Positions 1-9,448 of a stretch of DNA of 64,000 bases are shown here, piece by piece. The notes under the pieces are model-generated. The model saw only the letters and a program-made list of their open reading frames with translations, had not been told where the DNA came from and did not search any database. How positions within the stretch are numbered: position 1 is the stretch's first letter; the number at the start of each line of letters is the position of its first letter. Source of the DNA: Candidatus Rifleibacterium amylolyticum (lineage in GTDB: Bacteria; Muiribacteriota; Ozemobacteria; Ozemobacterales; Ozemobacteraceae); the NCBI GenBank assembly GCA_009917695.1, contig JAACJG010000004.1, forward strand, positions 275,321 to 339,320, in the 5' to 3' direction. The translations under genes were made by a program, and so were the position numbers.

Positions 1-816
1 ATCAGAACCCTTATAATCAACCACCCGGCGCAGTGTCTGATAACCGCGGCGAGTAAGAGTAATTTCGCCAAATTCTTTGCTGATCTGGGAAATCTTGAAG
101 ATGCCCTGGCGGTTGGCTTTGATTTTCATGCCTTCGAGACTGACCTCGACATTAGAAATCGGGCGCTGAGTAGCGGCATCGATAACGGTAAAGGTAATGC
201 TTTCTGCAGTCTGCACACGCTTCAGGTAGATGCGACGACCGGTGCGCAGCAACTGTCCGAGATTGCCAGTAAGAGTCTGGTAGCCGTCGGCCATGAGTAC
301 GGTTTCTCCATCAGCCTCGTCGATGATAATCTGCCCGAGACGGTTGGACTGGTAGACGCGGTTGCCCAGCATCATAGCTACACCACCGATGCCGATTCGT
401 GAAGTTTCGTCAACGATTTCGACAAGCTGCTGGCGAGATGGCATCGGTTCTGAGGCTGGAGCGGGCTTGGTGATTGGCCTGGCACTGACTTTTGTCGGTG
501 CTTTGTGGGCTGCCGCGGCCTTGCTCTTAATGGTGACCTGCACCAGTGGATCGCGCAGAAAGCCGTCTTCCAGCATTCCTGAGATCAGGCGGGCAGCATC
601 GACCGTTTTAAGACCGTTTACCCCAACCGAACCGATAAGTGGAAGCAGCACGCTGCCGTCGTTGCCGACCTGGCGTTCGACCGACAGTTCAGGTTCACCC
701 TTCACCCACACGCTGATGTTGTCGCCAACACCTATGGTGGCGGGTGATGCGTTGACAAAAGCGGTCGAGCCAAGCAGGCCGACTACTATCAACAGTAACC
801 ACTTAATTTTGCTCAT
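1..816 (-). CDS. Polysaccharide export protein (Poly_export family), 3' end cut by window edge
   Basis: The reading frame runs from an ATG at 816 off the left edge (272 codons visible). Residues 1-23 are a signal peptide (MSKIKWLLLIVVGLLGSTAF then VNA). Residues about 25-97 match the Poly_export domain of Wza/KpsD-type proteins: IGVGDNISVWVKGEPELSVE followed by a bulky hydrophobic strand and a DAARLI helix. An Ala/Pro-rich linker follows. The last 70 residues look like a carboxypeptidase-regulatory-like beta sandwich (TFTVIDAATQRPISNVEVSL ... TLTRRGYQTL). Family members export capsule or exopolysaccharide across the outer membrane; the regulatory-like domain is an unusual addition. It lies 78 nt after rpoN on the same strand. 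Family assignment is firm; the exact substrate is unknown. Confidence 0.75.
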   Translation of the reverse strand, partial: MSKIKWLLLIVVGLLGSTAFVNASPATIGVGDNISVWVKGEPELSVERQVGNDGSVLLPLIGSVGVNGLKTVDAARLISGMLEDGFLRDPLVQVTIKSKAAAAHKAPTKVSARPITKPAPASEPMPSRQQLVEIVDETSRIGIGGVAMMLGNRVYQSNRLGQIIIDEADGETVLMADGYQTLTGNLGQLLRTGRRIYLKRVQTAESITFTVIDAATQRPISNVEVSLEGMKIKANRQGIFKISQISKEFGEITLTRRGYQTLRRVVDYKGSD

Positions 817-894
817 AGAATTCCATATTTTTGTTAGGCTGCAAAAAACATCGGAAGCATTTTGCAAAACAATTAGCAATTTATTACATTTTTT

Positions 895-2349
895 TTAATG
901 TTGCTTGCGGGCAGACGAACTCGGAATGTTGAGTTCGATGCGATACTTGGCGACAGTGCGCCTTGCCAGCGTGATTCCTTCTTTTTTCAACATGTCGACG
1001 ATATGGCTGTCGGAAAGTGGCTTGCGCGGGTTTTCCTGCTTGACCAGATCGTCGATGCGCTTTTTGACTGCGAGAGTCGAAACGTCTTCGCCGCTGTGCG
1101 TACGGGCGGCCCCCGAAAAGAAGAACTTGAGCTCGAACAGGCCGCGCGGAGTCTGCACATACTTGCCGCTGGTGGCGCGGCTGACAGTCGATTCGTGCAC
1201 TCCCGCCATCTGGGCGACGTCCTGTAATGTAAGGGGCTTGAGGTGTAGAATGCCGAAATCGAGAAAGTCTTTCTGAACTTCGCAGATTGCCCGGGTAACG
1301 CTCAAAATCGTATCTTTGCGCTTATCAACGTATTTGAGGAACGAGCGCGCCGCTTCCAGTTTGTTTCTGATGAATTCGTAAGTCTCTTTTTCGGTTTTGT
1401 CGCGGTGTTTGATCGCCTCTTTATAGAGGTTGTTGATGCGCAACTGCGGCAGGTCGCGTTCGTTCATGGTGACGACGTATTCATCGCCAACCTTTTCGAC
1501 GAACACTTCGGGAGAAACGTAGATATCGTCGCCCGCCGACGGAAAACTGGCGCCAGGCTTGGGATTGAAACTTTTTATAATTTCTACCGCCGCCTGAATT
1601 TCTTCGAGTTCAATGCCGGTTGCCTTGACGATATTGTGAATGCGATTTTGCGCGAGATCTTCGAGATGACTTGAAATTATTGTGGTTACAGCGTCATCGC
1701 AGTAACCGTCTTCTATGGCCTGAAGCATCAGGCATTCGCGCAGGTCGAGCGCGCCGACGCCAACCGGGTCCATGGTCTGGATGGCTTTGCGCACGCGGTC
1801 GATGACTTCGACATCGACCTTGAGCAGGTCTGCGATCTGCTCGTTAGTGTGGCGCAGATAGCCGTTGCGGTCGATCAGCCCGATCAGGTATTCGCCGATC
1901 TTGATTTCGGTGGCGTTGAGCTTGACTTCGTGCAGTTGCGCGCTCAGATGCTCGCGCAAATTGCTTTTTTTCGAGACGAAACTTTCGAAAGAGGTCTCTT
2001 CTTCGCGGTTGTAGCCGCCTGAAGAAATTTTGAACTCTGAATGTTCGGTATCTTCGATATATTTGGCCCAGTCGACGCCGAAATCGTCGCGGCTGGTTTC
2101 TTTGAATTCGCGCGAGGGAACAGCGCCGCCATCTGTCTGCTCAGCCAGCTTCTCGAGCGGAACCTCAGTGTTCTGAGCGCTCTTTTCGTCGAGCTCGACG
2201 ACCGGGTTGGTTTCGAGAATCTCGATGATCTGGTTTTTCAGTTCAAGGCTGTTGAGCTGCAGAATTTTAATTGCCAGCTGCATCTCGGGGGTCATTTTGA
2301 GTGTCTGCGTGAGCTTTTGCGACAACCCGAGCTTGAGGGAATTATCCAT
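895..2349 (-). CDS. rpoN: RNA polymerase sigma-54 factor
   Basis: 484 residues, the usual family length. The N-terminus has the glutamine/leucine-rich region I (GLSQKLTQTLKMTPEMQLAI, LQLNSLEL) that contacts enhancer-binding activators. An acidic region II spans about 50-115, then the core-binding domain, an HTH around 370-400 (TLQDVAQMAGVHESTVSRAT), and the RpoN box ARRTVAKYR about ten residues from the C-terminus, which reads the -24 promoter element. Sigma-54 directs core polymerase to -24/-12 promoters in an activator-dependent manner. No bacterial enhancer-binding protein is encoded in this window. Upstream is a 600-nt repeat-filled gap, so it probably has its own promoter. Confidence 0.97.
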   Translation of the reverse strand: MDNSLKLGLSQKLTQTLKMTPEMQLAIKILQLNSLELKNQIIEILETNPVVELDEKSAQNTEVPLEKLAEQTDGGAVPSREFKETSRDDFGVDWAKYIEDTEHSEFKISSGGYNREEETSFESFVSKKSNLREHLSAQLHEVKLNATEIKIGEYLIGLIDRNGYLRHTNEQIADLLKVDVEVIDRVRKAIQTMDPVGVGALDLRECLMLQAIEDGYCDDAVTTIISSHLEDLAQNRIHNIVKATGIELEEIQAAVEIIKSFNPKPGASFPSAGDDIYVSPEVFVEKVGDEYVVTMNERDLPQLRINNLYKEAIKHRDKTEKETYEFIRNKLEAARSFLKYVDKRKDTILSVTRAICEVQKDFLDFGILHLKPLTLQDVAQMAGVHESTVSRATSGKYVQTPRGLFELKFFFSGAARTHSGEDVSTLAVKKRIDDLVKQENPRKPLSDSHIVDMLKKEGITLARRTVAKYRIELNIPSSSARKQH

Positions 2350-2951
2350 GGTTTAGCGACCTGCCTGTAGCGTATCTTAATCTTGTCGAGCTCATTATAA
2401 CTTATTGCCGAACTTTACGACAATACTTTAGTTGTTAAAGAATAAAGGAAGAGTTATCCGCAGATTCTGCCGCTGTCAATTCGTGCTCGTGCGCGTAATC
2501 GTAATCGATTCTCTCACAAAGACACAGAGTCACGAAGAAAGGTAAAGAAGAGCCATCTGCAGATTGCGCAGATGGGCGCAGATTTTTGGGGGAGGCTGTC
2601 AGTCTGCGCAGGAGCTTCGGCGCGGCACGCGGGCAATGGTGCGTCTCCTCGGTCATTCTGCGCGGAGTGCAGCAGAGTCCCAGAATCCATGTTTTTTGCC
2701 GTTCAATGAGACCCCGCGACTTCGCCCGCTTTCGTTAAAACTTCGGCCCGATATGCAGATTTAGTGAGCACTCTCCGTCATTGAGACTGCGAGGCATAGC
2801 CGAAGCAGGAAGCAATCCTTCTGCTAATAGGATTGCTTCGTCGCTACGCTCCTCGCAATGACTGTTTTTAAACACACGTTCAAATTTGACAAAGTGCTAG
2901 CCTTTCTGCCTTTATCTGAGTAATCGGTGCAATCTGCGGATGCCTTGCTGT
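2350..2951. repeat. Repeat-mosaic intergenic region between rpoN and mutS2
   Basis: No gene is seen in these 602 nt. In order it holds a CGCAGATT-type motif (2454-2475), a GCGCGTAATCGTAATCGA motif (2491-2510), a CACAAAGACACAGAGTCACG-type motif (2515-2540), another CAGATTGCGCAGAT motif (2559-2588), a REP-like GTCATTCTGCGC half-palindrome (2652-2690), a GTCATTG...CAATGAC palindrome (2777-2864) with a TTCAAATTTGACAAA arm (2879-2893), and an inverted CGCAGATT-type motif (2914-2943). The outermost motifs face each other, so the whole gap is bracketed by an inverted pair. Confidence 0.7.
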
Positions 2952-5441
2952 TTATTGGCCTTTGCTGCCTTTGCGGCGGCGGCTGGGGCGCTCGGGGTCG
3001 AGGCTGGTCGGATCTTCTTCCTTGTCGGCTTCGGCCTTGAAAACGACTACAGTGACACCGAGATCGCCTTCGCCGTAGCGGCCGGGCCGGAACTTTTTCT
3101 TCCAGGGCGAATTCTTGAGAAAGTCTGTGATAGCCTTGTGAAGAGCTCCAGTCCCTTTGCCATGAATCAGAAAGACGCGGCCGAGGTCTGATTCACTCGC
3201 GACCTTGAGATAGGTGTCGATAGCGTCGAGGGCTTCTTCAACCCGCATGCCGCGCAGATCGATTTCGCTGCGCACGAGAGGTCGCGCCGCATAGACGCTG
3301 CCGGAAGGTTTGTCGGCCTTCTTGCTGGTGGCGGCCGGCGAAAGTTCATTGACCGGCAGATGCAGAACTTTGCCGTCAAATTCGACTTCGACACGATTTT
3401 TTTCGGGGTCGTGGCGGCGCACTATACCGGCGTGCAGGTTTTTGTTCCAGATTACGCGGGCGCCGGCAACCAGCTGCTCTGGTTCTGCTGGCGGCAGTTT
3501 GGCGTTGCCAGCGCTGGCAAAGGACTGGTCTTCGGCTCCGGCCTCGGCGAGTTCGCTCATGGTTGAACGCGCCTGGCCATGCAGATTGCGGGCCTGTTGC
3601 AGCGCCGCATCGAGTTCGGCTTTCAGTTCTGGCTGTTCGGCCTTTTCTGCAAGCTGGCGCAGCCTGCTGATCGTGCTTTCGATATCACGCAAGCGCTGGC
3701 GCAATTCGGAAGTGAACTCTTCAGTGAGCTTGTCGCGTCGGGTTTTGCGGAATTCACGCAGCTGTTCGAGGGTTTTGTCGATCTCATTTTCGCGACTGCG
3801 GATGCTGTTGATCTTTTCGACATAGGTGCGGCGAAGCGCTTCGGCGCGGTTGCGCTCGCGCTCTATCGCCTCGATCAGACCTTTTTCGTCGCGGCGTTCA
3901 CCGGCGCAGGACTGTACCAGATCTGCCAGTATCGATTCGGGCAGGCCGAAAGCGCGCGCCATGGCGAGGGCGTTGCTTTTGCCGGGGATTCCGATTTGAA
4001 AGCGAAATGTGGGTTTGAATGTCTCGTAGTCGAATTCCATGGCGGCATTCATGAAGCCGGGCGTGGTGAAAGCCACATGCTTGAGTGAATCGTAGTGCGA
4101 TGTGACTATGCAGAAGGCGCCGCGCCCGCTCAGCTCCTTGAGAAAACCCGAGGCCAGCGCGCCGCCTTCGACCGGGTCGGTGCCCACGCAGATTTCGTCG
4201 ATGAGAATCAGCGAGCGGCTGTCGCTGTGGTCGGCCATTTCCTTCAGCCGCTTTAAATGTGCAGTAAAGGTCGACAGATGATCTTCTATACTCTGGCTCT
4301 CGCCTATGTCTGAGAGTACCTGAGTGAAAACTGGAATTCTGGCATCGCGGTCGGCGAGCACATAGTTGCCGGTCTGCATCAGCAGGGCATTGATGCCGAC
4401 AGTTTTGAGCGCAACCGTTTTGCCGCCCCCGTTCGGGCCGGTGATGATGATGCAGCGCTGCTGCGGGTTCATCCTGATGTCGAGTGGAACGCAGTTCGGG
4501 TGAATCAGCGGGTGACGGGCGTGGTTGAGCTGCAGGTCAGGTTTGTCGGTCGGCTCTGGCCTCTCTGCCTGATATTTGACCGAAAACTCGGCCCGCGCGC
4601 GTACCATGTCGAGCCAGGTAAGCGTCTCGAATTGCTCGACAAGTGAGTTGATCGACTGGTTGAGCAGCGCGGTCAGGCTGGCGAAGATGCGCCTGATCTC
4701 TTCGCGCTCCGAAAGACGCAACTGCGCAAGGCGGTTGTTGGCGGGCAGAAAGGCGAGCGGCTCGATGAACAGTGTCTGACCGGTGCCCGACTGGTCATGC
4801 ACTATACCTTGAATACGACTCTGGGCCGAAGCCAGCACTGGCACAACATAGCGCTCGTTGCGCAGGGTGAAGTAGTGATCCTGGACATCGTCGGTATGCT
4901 GGCTGAGAAAGGCGCTCAGCTGCTTTTCGGTGCTGCTGACCATCTGTGAATATTCGCGTCTTATTGAAGCAAGCGTTGGAGAGGCATCACTGCGCACCTG
5001 GCCGCGGTCGTCGAGGCAGTCATCGATGCGCTGAAACAGGCTGCCGAGTGAGGGCATGTTTTTTATGCGTTCGGCCATGCGCCCGCCCTTCTTTAAGGCC
5101 AGCGCGCCGGAGTGCGCTTCGAACGACTTTTTGACGGTAGCGGCAGCCTCGATATTGGCTTTGACTTTTAAAAAGTCTTCGGAGCCAAGAACGGTGGAGC
5201 CGGAACGCAGTATTTCAAGGACTTCACGAATGTCGCGCAGTCCGCCCGGGTGAATTTTGAGGCCGGTCTGTGAATATTCGAGATATTCATCGATTTCGCA
5301 CAGCCAGCTTTCGATCTGGTTGCGGTCGGTCGCCGGCTGGAGCGCAAGGATATTTTCTTTCGCCGCGCGTGAACCGGCGAAAGAAGAGATGATCGACAGT
5401 ATTTTAGAAAATTCGAGGTTATCTAATGAAAGTTGTTCCAT
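2952..5441 (-). CDS. mutS2: MutS2 family ATPase / Smr-domain endonuclease
   Basis: 829 residues. It has the MutS-like core and clamp domains (about 1-310) and an ATPase with Walker A TGPNGGGKT near residue 335 and Walker B ILIDEICVGTDPVEGGALA, then a long helical connector. A C-terminal Smr domain follows (DLRGMRVEEALDAIDTYL ... HGKGTGALHKAI). MutS2 proteins lack the mismatch-recognition domain of MutS. In characterised bacteria they act against homologous recombination or in ribosome-collision rescue through the Smr nuclease, so either role is possible here. DLRG and HGKGTG are the Smr signature motifs and both are intact. It is a lone gene between two repeat-filled gaps. Confidence 0.95.
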   Translation of the reverse strand: MEQLSLDNLEFSKILSIISSFAGSRAAKENILALQPATDRNQIESWLCEIDEYLEYSQTGLKIHPGGLRDIREVLEILRSGSTVLGSEDFLKVKANIEAAATVKKSFEAHSGALALKKGGRMAERIKNMPSLGSLFQRIDDCLDDRGQVRSDASPTLASIRREYSQMVSSTEKQLSAFLSQHTDDVQDHYFTLRNERYVVPVLASAQSRIQGIVHDQSGTGQTLFIEPLAFLPANNRLAQLRLSEREEIRRIFASLTALLNQSINSLVEQFETLTWLDMVRARAEFSVKYQAERPEPTDKPDLQLNHARHPLIHPNCVPLDIRMNPQQRCIIITGPNGGGKTVALKTVGINALLMQTGNYVLADRDARIPVFTQVLSDIGESQSIEDHLSTFTAHLKRLKEMADHSDSRSLILIDEICVGTDPVEGGALASGFLKELSGRGAFCIVTSHYDSLKHVAFTTPGFMNAAMEFDYETFKPTFRFQIGIPGKSNALAMARAFGLPESILADLVQSCAGERRDEKGLIEAIERERNRAEALRRTYVEKINSIRSRENEIDKTLEQLREFRKTRRDKLTEEFTSELRQRLRDIESTISRLRQLAEKAEQPELKAELDAALQQARNLHGQARSTMSELAEAGAEDQSFASAGNAKLPPAEPEQLVAGARVIWNKNLHAGIVRRHDPEKNRVEVEFDGKVLHLPVNELSPAATSKKADKPSGSVYAARPLVRSEIDLRGMRVEEALDAIDTYLKVASESDLGRVFLIHGKGTGALHKAITDFLKNSPWKKKFRPGRYGEGDLGVTVVVFKAEADKEEDPTSLDPERPSRRRKGSKGQ

Positions 5442-5981
5442 AATTTATCCGCAGATCAGAAAAGACTCTCACTAAGCCACAGAGTCACGAAGAAGAGAGA
5501 CTTGAAGAAAGAAGAGTTTACAGTATTCATGTTTAAACGAGCACTGAATTTTGTTGCGAGGCCTGAAGACGGGTTTGCTTTTTCGTAAGCTTGTGAGCGA
5601 AGCGAATCGCTGGAGAAAAAGCATCCCGTCTGATGGCCGAAGCCTCTGACTTAACAAAAATCAACGCGCTTTTGTATAACATCATGATGTTCATAAAGAC
5701 AATTTATCCGCAGATTACGCTGATTACTCAGATTAGAGTGAGCAGGCCGCGCTTCGCGAGAGCTTGTGCTGAAGCGGCGTCATTGCGAGGAGGTCGATAG
5801 ACCGACGAAGCAATCTCATGTTCAAAAAGGTTAGCCTCAGAGCTGCGGCTTATGCCTTCGGCATACGCTTCGTCGCTGCGCTCCTCGCAATGACTGATTA
5901 ATAAGTAATAATTCAATGTTGGCAAAAGTTTTAGCTTTCTTTCAGATCTGCGAAAATCGGTGTATCTGTGGATTTTCCTTC
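5442..5981. repeat. Repeat-mosaic intergenic region between mutS2 and glmS
   Basis: No gene is seen. Contents: a CCGCAGAT motif and a CACTAAGCCACAGAGTCACG motif (5448-5492), a long imperfect hairpin (5558-5646), a CGCAGATTACGCTGATTACT motif (5708-5732), a REP-like palindrome with GTCATTGCGAGG/CCTCGCAATGAC ends (5779-5894), an arm TTCAATGTTGGCAAA (5912-5926), and an inverted CGCAGATT-type motif (5945-5972). Translations through the palindrome, with residues such as HCEERSDEAYAEGIS, are a by-product of the repeat and not a gene. Confidence 0.7.
5558..5646. repeat. Long multi-tier imperfect hairpin
   Basis: GAGGC (5558-5562) pairs with GCCTC (5642-5646). GACGGGTTTGCTTTTTC (5568-5584) pairs with GAAAAAGCATCCCGTC (5615-5630) except for one extra base. 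AGCG and CGCT pair in the loop. There is no T-run at either foot, so this looks more like a palindromic repeat unit than a terminator. No second full copy was seen in this window. Confidence 0.5.
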
Positions 5982-7814
5982 TTATTCGACGGTGACGGAT
6001 TTGGCGAGATTGCGTGGTTGATCGACATCGAGGCCGCGCAGGTCGGCGACGTAGTAGGCGAACAGCTGCAACGGTACGACATTGATGATTGGCGAGAAAA
6101 TGTCAGAAACGCGCGGGACTTCGATGACATGCTCGGTCAGCGAGGTGATTTCGTGATCGCCTTCGGTAGCGATGGCAAGCAGGCGCCCGGAGCGGGCCTG
6201 TACTTCTTTGAGGTTCGAAATGGTTTTGTCGTAGACATCAGATTCGGTAACTATTGCCATGACCGGCATTTCGTGGTCAATCAGCGCGATCGGGCCATGT
6301 TTCATCTCGCCGGCGGCATAGGCTTCGGCGTGAATATAGCTGATTTCCTTGAGTTTTAGAGCGCCTTCGAGCGCGGTCGGGTAATTGAAGCCCCGGCCAA
6401 GATACAAAAAGCTGCGGGCATCGAGGCAGGTGGCAGCGATGTCGCGAATTGCGTCTTTGCGGTCAAGTACGCGCTCGATCTGTTGTGGCAGTATCTTGAG
6501 CTCGCGTATTTTTTCCTGAACATATTCGGGAGTCAGCACTGAGCGGATTTTGCCAAGCATAAGCGCAAGCAGAGTCAGAGCCGTCAGCATGGCGATATAG
6601 GCTTTGGTCGAAGCAACGCCGATTTCGGGGCCGGCGTGAATGTAGACGAGGCCATCTACTTCGCGTGTCAGCGAGGATTCCTTGGCATTGACTATGCCGA
6701 GGACTTTGGCACCGCGTTTGCGCGCTTCTTTGACTGCAGCCAGCGTGTCGGCCGTTTCCCCTGACTGACTGATTGCTATTACCAGAGTGTTGGCATCGAC
6801 GAGAGGCGAGCGGTATCTGAATTCGCTGGCAAGGTCGCACTCGACCGGAATGCGCACCAGGCTTTCGAGCAGGTATTTACCAACGCAGCCGGCATAGTAG
6901 GCGGTGCCGCAGGCGACCATGACGATGCGCTGCGTGCGGTAAATGTCGGGGCCGGTAAGTTTGAGTTCTTCGAGATAGATTTTGCCTTCTTCTTCGGAAG
7001 TGCGGCCGCCGATGGTGTTGCGAATAACCTGTGGCTGCTCGAATATTTCTTTGAGCATGAAGTGAGAAAACCCGCCTTTTTCGGCGGCGACCGGGTTCCA
7101 GTCGATCTGTACTGATTTTTTTTCGACATCATTGCCGTCTGCATTGAAGAACTTGATGCCTTCGCGGGAAACTTCGGCACCTTCGAAGTTGTCGAGATAG
7201 ACGACCTGACGGGTGTATTGCAGAATTGCGGTTACATCTGAGGCGACGAAGTTTTCGCCTTTGCCCAGACCGACGATGAGCGGGCTTTCTTTGCGGGCGC
7301 AGATGATTTTGTCGGGATGATCTTTATGAATGACAGCAATGGCGTAGGCACCCTCGACGCTTTTGACCGCCTGCAATACTGCCTGCTTGAGATCGCCCTG
7401 ATAACTGGCTTCGATCAGATGCGCGAGCACTTCGGAATCGGTTTCGGATTTAAAGGTATGGCCACTGGCGGCGAGTTCGCGGCGCAGCTTCATGAAATTT
7501 TCGATGATGCCGTTGTGGGCGACCATTATGCTGTCGTGGCAATCCCCGTGCGGATGGGCGTTGAAAGCGGACGGTCGTCCGTGTGTAGCCCAGCGTGTGT
7601 GACCGATACCGATGCTCGATGTCGATTCGAACTCGTCCAGCAGCAGTTTGCGTATGTTGCGAAGTTTGCCGATGTCTTTGCGCACATGAATTTTGTGTTT
7701 ATCGACGACGGCTATACCGGCCGAGTCGTAGCCTCGATATTCAAGTCGGGTGAGTCCGTCAAATATTACTTCGTTGGCAGGCTTGCTGCCGATATAGCCG
7801 ATTATACCGCACAT
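5982..7814 (-). CDS. glmS: Glutamine--fructose-6-phosphate aminotransferase (isomerizing)
   Basis: 610 residues. It begins MCGIIGYIG, giving the N-terminal catalytic cysteine of the class II glutaminase domain; further glutaminase motifs are GHTRWATHG and HNGIIENF. Two SIS sugar-isomerase domains follow (SQSGETADT; GRGFNYPTALEGALKLKEIS), ending with the family tail AKSVTVE. The enzyme makes glucosamine-6-phosphate for peptidoglycan and lipopolysaccharide. It starts 26 nt after the TPR gene and is probably co-transcribed with it and the STAS gene. The 26-nt gap is too short for a glmS ribozyme, so regulation must be by other means. Confidence 0.97.
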   Translation of the reverse strand: MCGIIGYIGSKPANEVIFDGLTRLEYRGYDSAGIAVVDKHKIHVRKDIGKLRNIRKLLLDEFESTSSIGIGHTRWATHGRPSAFNAHPHGDCHDSIMVAHNGIIENFMKLRRELAASGHTFKSETDSEVLAHLIEASYQGDLKQAVLQAVKSVEGAYAIAVIHKDHPDKIICARKESPLIVGLGKGENFVASDVTAILQYTRQVVYLDNFEGAEVSREGIKFFNADGNDVEKKSVQIDWNPVAAEKGGFSHFMLKEIFEQPQVIRNTIGGRTSEEEGKIYLEELKLTGPDIYRTQRIVMVACGTAYYAGCVGKYLLESLVRIPVECDLASEFRYRSPLVDANTLVIAISQSGETADTLAAVKEARKRGAKVLGIVNAKESSLTREVDGLVYIHAGPEIGVASTKAYIAMLTALTLLALMLGKIRSVLTPEYVQEKIRELKILPQQIERVLDRKDAIRDIAATCLDARSFLYLGRGFNYPTALEGALKLKEISYIHAEAYAAGEMKHGPIALIDHEMPVMAIVTESDVYDKTISNLKEVQARSGRLLAIATEGDHEITSLTEHVIEVPRVSDIFSPIINVVPLQLFAYYVADLRGLDVDQPRNLAKSVTVE

Positions 7815-7840
7815 TTTGGGGGGTGTCCTTTCGGGGCGAC

Positions 7841-9433
7841 CTAGAACTTCATTTTGCCGGGCCGTATGCCGCGACTTTCGCGTTCTTCCTTGATTTCGCT
7901 GTTGCGTTTTTCTTCGTTGAGGCGGGTAAATCCTTCAGAGGCCTGCTCGGCGTAAGCAGAATCCTTGAACTGCTCGGAAATCTCGCGGTAAATCTGCATG
8001 GCTTCTGCTTTTTCGCCGTTGCCTTCGAGATATTGTGCACATTCAAGCACTACGCCTGGCTGACCAGGAGATCGTTGCATATACTGTCGGTAGAAGTCTT
8101 TGGCTGAATCTATTTCGCCGCGGCGTATTGCCATGAGCGCCCGCAGTTTGCTGACAAGCGGGTGGGGCATTCGCTTTTCGACAGCCACCAGATGTTCTTC
8201 GGCGTCGCCGGAAGCGCCACTCATTACCAGCCCTTCAGCCAGCACGAGTCGGGCATCGATGTTGTCGGGAAGATCACGAATGATGTTGGCTGCTTCTTCG
8301 AGCCCGCGCGTGATGCTGTAACTTCTTACCAGTGCCATAGCCAGAGCCGCGCGGTATTTAACGCTGCCGGGCATGATGGTGAGGGCGCGGTTGGCTTCTT
8401 CTGCGGCCTGCTCGAAGTATTTGCTTTCCATGAGGATCTGGCATTTGATGTAATGCGCTTCAGGGTTGCCGGCGCCACGGCCGATTACTTCGTTGATCAT
8501 GTTCGACGCTTCTTCGGTAAAGCCGCGATAGAGCTTGATTTGAGCCAGGCCGATCAGGGCATCATCGATGCGCGGATCTTTTTTATTAACCCTGGTAAAG
8601 AGCTTCTCAGCTTCGTCTATGCGGTTCTGTCTGAAAATTACATCGGCAAGATTGAGCATGGCAAAACTGTCTTCTTTGACTTCCAGTGCTTTGCGGAATT
8701 GCGCTTCGGCCTTGGCGTATTCATCGAGCGCACGATAACAGTCGCCAAGAAGAAACAGGCTCTGAAAGTTTTTCGGATTGGCTTTGATGGCCTCTTCGAA
8801 TTTGCCTATGGCTTCCTGAAACAGGCCGGCGTTGAACTTTATGACGCCGATATAATGGTGTGCATCGCTGTTGTTCGGCTCTTTGGCGAGAATTTCGAGA
8901 AACATTCTTTCGGCGCTTTCATTATCACCTTCGTCGATTTTGTCGATGGCCAGCTCAAGCTGGGTCTTGGGCCGTTCTGGTCTTATGTCGTAAGTTTGCG
9001 TGCTGACTCTCGGCTTAACCATTATTCGCGCCTCGGCCGAGGTTACCATTACTTCTTTGGGAACTGAGGTCGGCGCTGATTTCTGCTCCTGCGGGCTGTT
9101 AGCTTTGGCGATTTCAGCTTCGAGCTGCTTTAACAGGTCGCTATATTGTTTCTGGTCAGGATTCCGGGATGTCAGCACACGTGCGTGTTCGAGCGCTTTT
9201 TCCTGATTTCCGGAAAGGGCTAGGCTGTAAGCGAGATAATATCTGGCCTGATCGTGGTCTTTTGCCATGTCGACGACCTGTCCGAGATAATCGGCGGCTC
9301 CGCGATAATCACGCGCGGCATAGAGCTTGAGACCCTGATCGAGCAACACCGGAACCAGATCCTGGGCGCAGAGCATCGCGTTCGCAGCAAGCAGCAGGCA
9401 GGCGCAAAGCAGGGCGGCAATTTTCCTGAACAT
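7841..9433 (-). CDS. Secreted tetratricopeptide-repeat protein
   Basis: 530 residues with an N-terminal signal peptide (MFRKIAALLCACLLLAANAM, cleavage near LCAQ). TPR units cover most of the chain; clear ones include DAHHYIGVIKFNAGLFQEAI, FQSLFLLGDCYRALDEYAKA and FAMLNLADVIFRQNRIDEA. TPR solenoids are protein-interaction scaffolds, and an exported one would act in the periplasm or at an outer-membrane complex. There is no catalytic domain. It follows the STAS gene by 15 nt and precedes glmS by 26 nt, so the three probably form one operon. The precise role is not recognisable. Confidence 0.8.
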   Translation of the reverse strand: MFRKIAALLCACLLLAANAMLCAQDLVPVLLDQGLKLYAARDYRGAADYLGQVVDMAKDHDQARYYLAYSLALSGNQEKALEHARVLTSRNPDQKQYSDLLKQLEAEIAKANSPQEQKSAPTSVPKEVMVTSAEARIMVKPRVSTQTYDIRPERPKTQLELAIDKIDEGDNESAERMFLEILAKEPNNSDAHHYIGVIKFNAGLFQEAIGKFEEAIKANPKNFQSLFLLGDCYRALDEYAKAEAQFRKALEVKEDSFAMLNLADVIFRQNRIDEAEKLFTRVNKKDPRIDDALIGLAQIKLYRGFTEEASNMINEVIGRGAGNPEAHYIKCQILMESKYFEQAAEEANRALTIMPGSVKYRAALAMALVRSYSITRGLEEAANIIRDLPDNIDARLVLAEGLVMSGASGDAEEHLVAVEKRMPHPLVSKLRALMAIRRGEIDSAKDFYRQYMQRSPGQPGVVLECAQYLEGNGEKAEAMQIYREISEQFKDSAYAEQASEGFTRLNEEKRNSEIKEERESRGIRPGKMKF

Positions 9434-9448
9434 AAATCCTCCTGAGGA

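Noticed and set aside
5728-5925. 65-codon frame with HCEERSDEA residues
   Set aside because: It is a translation of a REP-like palindrome; such frames appear wherever this repeat occurs.
7815-7840. Search for a glmS ribozyme before glmS
   Set aside because: The gap to the upstream gene is only 26 nt, far too short.
8162-9067. 301-codon open frame antisense to the TPR gene
   Set aside because: The TPR gene has a signal peptide, repeats and a ribosome context; the antisense frame has none.
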